A stretch of 13,595 bases of DNA from an uncultured Bacilli bacterium (GTDB lineage: Bacteria > Bacillota_I > Bacilli_A > RF39 > UBA660), in contig CAKOYE010000031.1 in the NCBI GenBank assembly GCA_934130485.1, forward strand, positions 1 to 13,595. The letters run 5' to 3'. The position numbers were made by a program, and so were the translations under genes. This document shows positions 7,002-13,595 of this stretch, in pieces (the first letter of the stretch is position 1; each line of letters opens with the position of its first letter). The notes below the pieces were generated by a model. That model saw only the letters and a list, made by a program, of their open reading frames with translations. It searched no databases and had not been told where the DNA came from.

Positions 7002-7925
7002 CTAATCATTAAATTTTGATTTTTGTAAAATAATAAAGGTTTTTATTGCATATTTTAATCTTCTGATAACTAAAAATTCTGTTGGATGTTTGCATTTATA
7101 TAAAAAATTATATATTTTATTTTGTTTTGGAACTTCAAATTCAAATTTCTTATTGCTAAAGTCTTTAAATAATCCTAACCATTCACATTTATGAATTTCA
7201 AATATTTCGGGTTTTTGACGATAACTCATAACATATAATATTTGATCGTCATCAGCAAGTCCTGCTTTATTTAAAGATATCATTGAATCACGAACTAAAT
7301 TCCACAGTTCTTCCCATAAATAGTCAGGAGCTATAATTTCTCCTCCCTGAACATACGAATTATTTCTTCTTATAATTTCAAAAGGTAAGCAATCATCAAA
7401 ATCATTAATTTGAAGTAAATGAATTTTATCACTAAAATTATATTCCCATAAAAAATCAAAATCATTTGAATTTCTATAAAATTTTCCACCATAATTAAAA
7501 CCAAAATCAAGCCAAGCAATCATTCCATTAGCAATCTTTTTTTCAACAGCCTCTTTACAACACCAAGATTTTAGCATCATTATATAATTATACTTTGAAC
7601 TAATAGCTTCTGGTATATTTGTTTGAAGATGAAAATCTAAAAATTGCTTATTGCTCATAACACTATCAATACTTAAAAATAATTCATAATCAATTTTTAA
7701 ATAATCATCAATTTCTATACATTCTGTTTTCTCAAGTAATCCAAATTCATTTCTAATTTGTTTTACTTGTTCTAATGTTTCTTTATCTGAAAAAACAACA
7801 ATTTTATTTTTTATTCTTGCCCAAAACTTAAAGGCATCAATATATTTTTGATTTGATCTATTAAATCCATTCATATTCGCTCTGTTTATATCAAAAAAAG
7901 CTGTTACTATCGTAATTTCATTCAT
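7002..7925 (-). CDS. HtrL/WlaTC-family (YibB-like) predicted glycosyltransferase
   Basis: A soluble protein of 307 residues resembling the HtrL_YibB/WlaTC family, found in lipopolysaccharide and lipooligosaccharide loci of Gram-negative bacteria. Features seen are TIVTAFFDINR 5-15, KIVVFSD 41-47, an acidic WLDFGF 138-143 in the place where GT-A enzymes bind the nucleotide sugar, YVQGGEIIAP 191-200, and LADDDQ 223-228 with the downstream 'IFEIHKCEW'. No membrane helix is present; the C-terminus is basic. It starts 2 bases after the upstream GT4 stop, with an AGTGAG-type ribosome site, and ends in the ribosome site of the acyltransferase. Placement between transferases supports a role in adding a sugar, though the family has little biochemistry. 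Family assignment is from motif memory, not a search. Confidence 0.8.
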   Translation of the reverse strand: MNEITIVTAFFDINRANMNGFNRSNQKYIDAFKFWARIKNKIVVFSDKETLEQVKQIRNEFGLLEKTECIEIDDYLKIDYELFLSIDSVMSNKQFLDFHLQTNIPEAISSKYNYIMMLKSWCCKEAVEKKIANGMIAWLDFGFNYGGKFYRNSNDFDFLWEYNFSDKIHLLQINDFDDCLPFEIIRRNNSYVQGGEIIAPDYLWEELWNLVRDSMISLNKAGLADDDQILYVMSYRQKPEIFEIHKCEWLGLFKDFSNKKFEFEVPKQNKIYNFLYKCKHPTEFLVIRRLKYAIKTFIILQKSKFND

Positions 7926-7927
7926 TT

Positions 7928-9100
7928 TTATAACTCACTTTCCAAAACATTTATTATATTTTTATAATTTTCTTCAACTGAAAATTTTTTTGAATATAAA
8001 TAATTTTTTTCTTTAACAATTTCATCACTGTTCAATTTATTGTAAGATTCTTTCATCCCTAAAGCTAAATCATTAATATATTGTTCTTCATTTCTATAAT
8101 CAATCAAGAAATTATCATCAATATTTAAGTATTCACTAATTCCACCCATATTTGATGCAACAACAAGATTGTTTGTATTCATAAATTCAACTACACTAAG
8201 TCCAGCAGCCTCATTACAAATAGAAGGAACTACACCAACATCTATAGAATATAATATATTTTGCATTTCATTATGTTTAACATATCCAGTATATATAACA
8301 TTATTATCACTATTTTTTTCAAGTTCACTTAAATAATCATTTTTCTTTTTTGATCCATACCATATTCCACCAATAATTAATAATTTTTTTTGAGGAACAG
8401 ATATTTTATTAAATGCTTTTAAACATTCTAATACACCTTTTTCTTTTGAAAGTCTGCCAGAAAAAGCATATACAAAATCATTATTATCTATATTGTATTT
8501 ATCACGAATTAATTTTCTTATATTTTTTTGTTCATCAATAGAAATTTGCTTGAAATCAATCGAATTATATACAGTATATACTTTATTTGCTTGTGTTTTA
8601 TCAATTTCAACTACTCTATTTTTTATAAAATTTGAAACAGTAATTACTTTATAACACTTACTCAATATATTTAATGAATTTTCTGTTTCAACATTAAAAA
8701 CATCACTATGAATATATGGAATTACTTTTTGATTTTTAATATTTAATACCAATTCAGGATAATTTTCAACTATTACATAATCATATTTTTCTTGATTTAT
8801 TTTTTTTAAAACTGTCTTTTGATAAACTAAATTAATAGGTACATTCTTTTTAAATAATTTATTTATTACTCTAATTACAAAATTTGAAAATGAATTTATA
8901 TATTTGTATTTTGTTTTTTTATAATTTAAATCTTTTGACATTTTTTTTGCATCTTTATCGTAAATAGAGTAAACAACTATTTCAATATTTTTATTATTTC
9001 TTTCATTTTCTTCTATAAATGAATCTAATAACGTTTCAATAGCTCCACCTTTACTAGCTGGTATAGGTAATAATCCAGAAGTAATAAAAGCAATTTTCAT
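7928..9100 (-). CDS. GT4-family glycosyltransferase, second of a tandem paralog pair
   Basis: A retaining GT-B glycosyltransferase of 390 residues. The N-terminal Rossmann domain opens with KIAFITSGLLPIPASKGGAIE; the GG at 18-19 forms the donor/acceptor loop. The C-terminal domain has SGRLSKEKGV 214-223, GYVKH 272-276, and the E-x7-E motif E297...E305 (EAAGLSVVE) with NMGGISEY after it, which holds the nucleotide sugar. It is clearly paralogous to the gene directly upstream (same opening, same GYVKH and VPS segments, similar length). Its ATG overlaps the upstream TGA as ATGA, with GAGGTGAT 6 bases before the start. The pair likely arose by duplication and now probably adds different sugars. 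Confidence 0.94.
   Translation of the reverse strand: MKIAFITSGLLPIPASKGGAIETLLDSFIEENERNNKNIEIVVYSIYDKDAKKMSKDLNYKKTKYKYINSFSNFVIRVINKLFKKNVPINLVYQKTVLKKINQEKYDYVIVENYPELVLNIKNQKVIPYIHSDVFNVETENSLNILSKCYKVITVSNFIKNRVVEIDKTQANKVYTVYNSIDFKQISIDEQKNIRKLIRDKYNIDNNDFVYAFSGRLSKEKGVLECLKAFNKISVPQKKLLIIGGIWYGSKKKNDYLSELEKNSDNNVIYTGYVKHNEMQNILYSIDVGVVPSICNEAAGLSVVEFMNTNNLVVASNMGGISEYLNIDDNFLIDYRNEEQYINDLALGMKESYNKLNSDEIVKEKNYLYSKKFSVEENYKNIINVLESEL
9057..9085 (-). repeat. direct-repeat copy within the paralogous GT4 pair
   Basis: This 29-base stretch near the 5' end of the downstream GT4 gene matches 10241-10269 in the upstream paralog at 27 of 29 positions, in the same orientation and 1184 bases away. 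It encodes the shared ITSGLLP.PA segment. It is coding similarity left from gene duplication, not a mobile element. Confidence 0.6.
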
Positions 9101-10287
9101 TTTTTAATCACCTCATTTAAGGTTGCAAAATATCTTTTACAATATTCTTCTTTTGAAAAATAATTAATACTACTATTATCCAAATTTTTATTATCAGTTT
9201 TCATATTCATTGCATTATTCATTGCATTGTACAAATTTTCAATAAAATTATCATTTCTATCAACTAATATTGTATCTTTGTTTGTATATTCGGGAATACC
9301 ACCTACATTACTAGCAATTAATATCAAATTAGATTTAATAGCTTCAATATTTACTAAACCTGCTGGTTCTTCCCACATAGACGGTACAACTAATGAATTT
9401 GCTACTGCGTGATAATATTTCAATTCAGAATGTTTCACATATCCAGTAAAAATAATTTTGTTCTTATGATTTTTATTTGCTTCTGCAAAAGTCATTTGAC
9501 AATACTTTGACGATTTATTACTTGAATGAAAACTACCACCGATGATAATTAAAGTTGAACTTTTTTCAATTTTATTAAATGCTTTTATAAGTTCTAAAAC
9601 ACCTTTATTTGGCTCAATCCTTCCAACATATAAAAAGACAAATTCATTTTCACTAATTTCTAATTTTTTTCTATAAACTTCATTAAATTCTTGATAATTT
9701 GAAGTATCAAATTTTTTCAAATCCATTCCATTCAATATTACAGAAACTTTTTCTTTATATTCATCTCCTAATGTTAAAACTTTACTTTTTAAAAAATTAC
9801 TCACCGTAAAAACTTTAAATAAATTTGAAATTATATATTTTCCATTTTTTGTTTTAGTATTTAATTTATCATTGTGTAAATACAATATTGTTGGTGCAAT
9901 TTTATTTTTTAATACGTGATAAGCAAAATGATTATCACTTTCTATTATGATATAATCATATTTTTCTTTTTTTAATAGTTTTAGTACCTTCTTTATATAA
10001 ATATATTGAAAGTTTGGATCATAAAATCCAAGTTTTCTAAATATTCTACATAAATTATAATAAATTAGGTTAAAAAACTTATTAATTTTGATATATTTAA
10101 AACTGGTGTTTCTATATTCACAGGATTTCAAATTTGCAGAAGAATCATATATAGAAAATACGTCAAAATTAAAATTTTTATTTATCTCGTTATAATCAAG
10201 CGTGTATTGTAAAAGCATTTCAATGGCACCATCCTTAACGGCTGGCATAGGTAATAATCCTGAAGTAATTACTGCAATTTTTTTCAT
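9097..10287 (-). CDS. GT4-family glycosyltransferase, first of a tandem paralog pair
   Basis: A 396-residue GT-B enzyme similar along its length to the gene that follows. It opens KKIAVITSGLLPMPAVKDGAIE, so the loop that reads KGG in its paralog reads KDG here (Asp19). Other features are YLHND 136-140, FTVSNFLKSKV 160-170, VGRIEPNKGV 221-230, GYVKH 282-286, and E-x7-E at E307...E315 (EPAGLVNIE), followed by NVGGIPEY. The motif pair that binds the nucleotide sugar is intact, so the enzyme is probably active; the loop change may alter acceptor or donor choice. The start ATG overlaps the stop of the upstream GT4 by one base (TAATG), with AAGGAG about 11 bases upstream, and its own end overlaps the next start, so the three genes look translationally coupled. 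Confidence 0.94.
   Translation of the reverse strand: MKKIAVITSGLLPMPAVKDGAIEMLLQYTLDYNEINKNFNFDVFSIYDSSANLKSCEYRNTSFKYIKINKFFNLIYYNLCRIFRKLGFYDPNFQYIYIKKVLKLLKKEKYDYIIIESDNHFAYHVLKNKIAPTILYLHNDKLNTKTKNGKYIISNLFKVFTVSNFLKSKVLTLGDEYKEKVSVILNGMDLKKFDTSNYQEFNEVYRKKLEISENEFVFLYVGRIEPNKGVLELIKAFNKIEKSSTLIIIGGSFHSSNKSSKYCQMTFAEANKNHKNKIIFTGYVKHSELKYYHAVANSLVVPSMWEEPAGLVNIEAIKSNLILIASNVGGIPEYTNKDTILVDRNDNFIENLYNAMNNAMNMKTDNKNLDNSSINYFSKEEYCKRYFATLNEVIKK
10241..10269 (-). repeat. direct-repeat copy within the paralogous GT4 pair
   Basis: Partner of 9057-9085, with 27 of 29 bases identical and the same orientation. It encodes the N-terminal strand and loop shared by both paralogs. Homologous recombination between the copies would fuse the two genes into one. 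Confidence 0.6.
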
Positions 10288-11396
10288 TATTTTAACAACT
10301 CCTTAATTAATGTATTCCATTCATTAACAATTAAATGTGGTTCAAACTTATCCATATCTAATTTAGAATTATTAGAAAATTCTATACATTTATCTTTGTC
10401 ACTTAATAATTCGTATATTTTTTTTGACATTTTTTTTATATCAAAACATTCAACAATAAAACCATTTTTATTATTTTTAATTGTTTCACTGGGCCCGCAA
10501 TCAAAATCAAAACTAACAATTGGTAATGAATATGCTTTTGCCTCTAAAGCAACTAAAACTAAACCTTCAAACCTTGATGTTAAAACAAACATTCTACTCT
10601 TTTTATAATACTCATCAACATTATTTACTCTACCAACTAATTCAACATTATCTTGAAGTTTATACTGTTCTATTTTTTCTTCTAACATCTTTCTATCTTC
10701 ACCATCACCTAATATTAGCCACTTGAAGTCAGATGTTTTACTTTTTAATTCATTTGCCACATCTATTAATATGTCAAAACCTTTTTGATATGTTAACCTT
10801 CCAGAACTCATTATTACATTACTATCTTTATCATAGCGATAATCATTTTCTTTAACTAAAAAAGGATTATAAATTCTAACAATTTTATTTTTTACAGTTA
10901 AATTATCTAAAAAATATTTTTTATCTTTATCAGTTAATACTACTACTGCATCCGCTTTTTTACAAGCATATTTTCTTCCTATGTCTCTTAACTTAACACC
11001 CAAATTATATTTAAAATTAAAGTGTTCCCATGCAATATATTTGCATTTTGTCCCTTTAATAGCAGGTATATCGAATAACGACAAAATTGTATCTACTCCA
11101 ATTAATATATCAATATCATTTTTTTTAATAAATTTTTTTAATTTAAAAATCAAGTTAAAAAAATTTAATTTATTATTTACATTTCTATCAAATAATGAAT
11201 CATATACAATATTATTATTTTCTTTAAAAAATGGTCCTTTATCTTTATCATAATAATTACTTAAAATAAACACATTATAATTTTTATAATTATTTAATAA
11301 TAAACTAGATATTTGTGTTGTAACCTTCTCAGTTCCACCACAATTAGATATATTGCCTATATGAAAACAAATATTGATTTTTTTGTCTTTTTCCAT
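10287..11396 (-). CDS. GT4-family glycosyltransferase
   Basis: A 369-residue GT-B retaining glycosyltransferase with a complete set of motifs: FHIGNISNCGGTEKV near the N-terminus (GGTEK 20-24), WEH 123-125, SSGRLTYQKGFD 197-208, LILGDGEDR 227-235, VGRVNNVDEYY 254-264, and E-x7-E at E277...E285 (EGLVLVALE), then CGPSE 300-304. The CGPSEII-type segment is usual in capsule GT4 enzymes related to galactosyl- and N-acetylgalactosaminyl-transferases, but specificity is not certain. The start ATG has AAGGAG 9 bases upstream. It begins 20 bases after the polymerase gene and overlaps the next GT4 by one base. It would act at the inner face of the membrane on the lipid-linked unit. Confidence 0.95.
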   Translation of the reverse strand: MEKDKKINICFHIGNISNCGGTEKVTTQISSLLLNNYKNYNVFILSNYYDKDKGPFFKENNNIVYDSLFDRNVNNKLNFFNLIFKLKKFIKKNDIDILIGVDTILSLFDIPAIKGTKCKYIAWEHFNFKYNLGVKLRDIGRKYACKKADAVVVLTDKDKKYFLDNLTVKNKIVRIYNPFLVKENDYRYDKDSNVIMSSGRLTYQKGFDILIDVANELKSKTSDFKWLILGDGEDRKMLEEKIEQYKLQDNVELVGRVNNVDEYYKKSRMFVLTSRFEGLVLVALEAKAYSLPIVSFDFDCGPSETIKNNKNGFIVECFDIKKMSKKIYELLSDKDKCIEFSNNSKLDMDKFEPHLIVNEWNTLIKELLK

Positions 11397-11416
11397 ACTT
11401 ATTTACTCCTTTATAC

Positions 11417-12577
11417 CTAAAAAATTCCATTACACATCATATAATAAATATAATAAAAATTAATAAATAAAACAATTGCTAACATTAAAAATTCAAAATT
11501 ATATTTCAAATTTAAGTGCTTATTTTTTAATGCAAAAATTAATGGAATAAAATATGCAACTAGAAATCTACTCCTTATAAAAATATTTATTAAACCTGTT
11601 GATCCAATTATAAATATAGTTAAATAATAGAAAAAATTGATATATTTTTTTTCACAAATTTCGTCAACAGTTATACTTTTTTCATTTTGTTTTATGTTAT
11701 TTACCTTATTTTGTAAATTAAAAAGCAAATACAAAAAATATAACATTTCAATAATTTCAAAAATAAAAATTCTAATATCATTACCAAAATCTGTAGAAAT
11801 TTCTAATCTAAATTTTTCAACATATAGATTAAATATTGGTAATGGAACAAAAGCTAAAAAATACAAAATAATATTTGAAAATTTATTCCAAAATAATAAT
11901 ACAATTTCACAATATTTAATTTTTGCAAAAATATTGTGAACTAATAAGAAAACTAAAAAGATACCAGTCATCGGATGAATAAAAACTGAAATGAACATAA
12001 TAATATACCCAATAAATTTAATACTTTTTTTATTATTAAAAATTAGTAAGGAAAAACCATACGAAAAAATTGAAGCTGCAAGTATGTTCCTTAATCCCGA
12101 TAAGGTATGAATAAAATTTACAATAGAAAAAAAAGCTAAAATTGATATTGCAGTTTGCCTATTACTTAAATAATATCTTTTTTTTATATTATACAATATA
12201 TAAATCATAATAGATAAAAAAACTGTTGTTGTAAAAAATAATATAATTTTATTATTATTGAATAATGCACAAATTCTTAATAAAAAGTACCATAAAAAAT
12301 TTGGCCTAGAAAAAATCATATTAAATGAATCAACAAAATCTAAATTTCTATAATATTCCAATTCATCATAATATCTAAACAAATCAAATGATTCTGGAGG
12401 AACTATTAAATAATCCAATATATAAAACCCAACCATCAATATAATAAAAAAACATATATAAAACCTTTTTTTTATTTGTTTTTTATAGAAAAAACTTATT
12501 GAGATACCCAATATAAAAATAATAATTAATGCCCAACCAAAATTCATATTATTTATGATCTTGTTAAAAAAAGTCAT
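11417..12577 (-). CDS. EpsG-family (Wzy-like) polysaccharide polymerase
   Basis: A 386-residue membrane protein with about ten or more helices. Between helices 2 and 3 it has the acidic/aromatic stretch PESFDLFRYYDELEYYRN (about 61-78), which is the signature of EpsG-family proteins, the Gram-positive counterpart of O-antigen polymerases. Further support is HTLSGLRNILAASIFSYGF (about 157-175) and HPMTGIF, the usual Arg/His-bearing helices of this family. It would join flipped repeat units outside the membrane. A GGTGTGAT-type ribosome site precedes ATG 12577; a second ATG ten codons in is a possible alternative. It lies 17 bases after the upstream GT4. No other polymerase is in the window. 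Confidence 0.88.
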   Translation of the reverse strand: MTFFNKIINNMNFGWALIIIFILGISISFFYKKQIKKRFYICFFIILMVGFYILDYLIVPPESFDLFRYYDELEYYRNLDFVDSFNMIFSRPNFLWYFLLRICALFNNNKIILFFTTTVFLSIMIYILYNIKKRYYLSNRQTAISILAFFSIVNFIHTLSGLRNILAASIFSYGFSLLIFNNKKSIKFIGYIIMFISVFIHPMTGIFLVFLLVHNIFAKIKYCEIVLLFWNKFSNIILYFLAFVPLPIFNLYVEKFRLEISTDFGNDIRIFIFEIIEMLYFLYLLFNLQNKVNNIKQNEKSITVDEICEKKYINFFYYLTIFIIGSTGLINIFIRSRFLVAYFIPLIFALKNKHLNLKYNFEFLMLAIVLFINFYYIYYMMCNGIF

Positions 12578-12594
12578 AATATCACACCCATAAA

Positions 12595-13595
12595 TTATAA
12601 ATAATTTTTTCTAATTTCATTTTTCCACTCATTTACATCACAATATTTTTGTGTAACATTTTTTAAATCAAAAAATTTTTTATTGTTCATTTCATTAAAT
12701 TTTTCCAAATAATCCTCTATATTATTACATATAAATTCATTATTTTCTTTAAAGATTTCTCCTAAACCACCAACACCACTATTTAAAACAGGTTTATTCA
12801 AAATCAAAGCTTCTATTGCAGTTAACCCAAATCCCTCCCATTTAGAAGGCATTATACCTACTCTAGAATTCTTAATAATAGGAAATGGATTAGAAACAAA
12901 ACCAACCATATCAACATTAGAGGATAAATTATACTCATCTATTCTTTTTAAACATTCCTCTTTGAGTTCACCGTCACCAATCATTACAGCTTGAATATTA
13001 CTTTTATTATTTTTTAAATTTCTAACTATTTCAATAAATAAGAGTGGATCTTTTTGTTCTGTTAGTCTTCCTATAAAAAATAAATCATATTGCTTTTCAT
13101 ATTTATATTCATCTGACTTTTGAATGACTAAATTTTTATCAACATAATTATAAATTGTAACATATTTGTTCGTCATTTTACTATTAAAAATTGCCTCTTC
13201 ATATACTTTATCAGAAACACCTATAATTTTATAAAATTTTGGAATACACATATTATATAATACTGTTTTTAAATTCCAACTTTTTGCAAATGGACAATTA
13301 TTATGTAAATGAGAAATGATTTTTCCCTTAAAACCAGAAAAGGCTACTAAAGTACTCGCCCTATAATCATGTGCATGAATAACATCTGGATTATAATCTT
13401 TTATAATTTTTTTTAAATTACTTAAATTAAATTTTTGCATTCCATAATACTTAATATTTCTATTTTTTAATTCATCTTCTATTTGTCCAGTTGGTGAACA
13501 ATAAGCCATATCATACTCATTTTTAAAATTATCAATAATTGTGCAAACAACATTTTCTGCACCAGAGTATTTATTACTTGCTAATAAATGTAAAA
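12595..13595 (-). CDS. GT4-family glycosyltransferase, 5' end cut by the window edge
   Basis: The frame is open to the last base of the window. The first in-frame ATG (13509) is not the start, because 28 further codons upstream read LHLLASNKYSGAENVV, the typical N-terminal strand and glycine loop of GT4 enzymes (H-x-xS.xxxGAE). Downstream features are PDVIHAHDYRAS, IIGVSDKV, FFIGRLTEQKDP, MIGDGELKEEC, and E-x7-E (EGFGLTAIE) with GVGGLGEIF. About 332 residues are visible, so only a few to a few dozen are missing. The product is a cytoplasmic GT-B transferase acting on the lipid-linked repeat unit. It is the first gene in the window and ends 17 bases before the polymerase. The operon's promoter must be beyond the edge. 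Confidence 0.93.
   Translation of the reverse strand, partial: LHLLASNKYSGAENVVCTIIDNFKNEYDMAYCSPTGQIEDELKNRNIKYYGMQKFNLSNLKKIIKDYNPDVIHAHDYRASTLVAFSGFKGKIISHLHNNCPFAKSWNLKTVLYNMCIPKFYKIIGVSDKVYEEAIFNSKMTNKYVTIYNYVDKNLVIQKSDEYKYEKQYDLFFIGRLTEQKDPLLFIEIVRNLKNNKSNIQAVMIGDGELKEECLKRIDEYNLSSNVDMVGFVSNPFPIIKNSRVGIMPSKWEGFGLTAIEALILNKPVLNSGVGGLGEIFKENNEFICNNIEDYLEKFNEMNNKKFFDLKNVTQKYCDVNEWKNEIRKNYL

Noticed and set aside
12595..13509. ATG at 13509 as the true start of the right-edge glycosyltransferase
   Set aside because: The frame stays open to the window edge and the upstream codons encode the family's N-terminal YSGAEN loop, so the gene is cut, not short.
1..13595. CRISPR arrays, tRNA or rRNA genes, insertion-sequence ends
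   Set aside because: No regularly spaced repeats, no GC-rich RNA-like segments and no terminal inverted repeats with target duplications were seen; the left-edge gene is transposase-like only by its visible N-terminus.

Overview
This is a very AT-rich, gene-dense window in which every supported gene lies on the minus strand. Genes overlap or sit a few bases apart, and Shine-Dalgarno sequences are of the AGGAGG/GGTGA type. TGG encodes Trp and TGA is used as a stop, so the standard bacterial code applies. Together with LCP and VanZ-like genes and an EpsG-type polymerase, this points to a low-GC Gram-positive-type bacterium (Bacillota or a relative, perhaps an uncultured host-associated Bacilli or Clostridia lineage). 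The species cannot be named from the sequence.

Read in the direction of transcription (high to low coordinates), the window is the distal part of a capsule or exopolysaccharide operon of the Wzx/Wzy type. The order is: GT4 glycosyltransferase (5' end cut by the window edge), EpsG-like polymerase, GT4, two tandem paralogous GT4s, HtrL/WlaTC-type transferase, acyltransferase-3 membrane protein, GT2, Wzx-type flippase, a second acyltransferase-3 gene interrupted by one in-frame TAA, VanZ-like membrane protein, and an LCP phosphotransferase. A hairpin plus T-tract at about 326-347 ends the unit. The inferred pathway is: six glycosyltransferases build a lipid-linked repeat unit, an acyltransferase decorates it, the flippase exports it, the polymerase joins units outside the membrane, and the LCP protein attaches the polymer to the wall. 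No initiating phosphoglycosyltransferase or chain-length kinase is in the window, so they would have to lie upstream (beyond 13595) or elsewhere.

Past the operon terminator, 120-337 holds a 28-codon hydrophobic ORF with a perfect Shine-Dalgarno and its own AT-rich terminator. The window's left edge holds the 5' end of another minus-strand gene that resembles Rpn/PD-(D/E)XK-type transposase nucleases and has no ATG start.

The points most worth a second look are the single-codon interruption of the second acyltransferase, the small membrane-peptide gene, the duplicated GT4 pair with a changed glycine loop, the HtrL-type transferase in a Gram-positive-type locus, and two successive terminators whose loops contain the preceding gene's stop codon.
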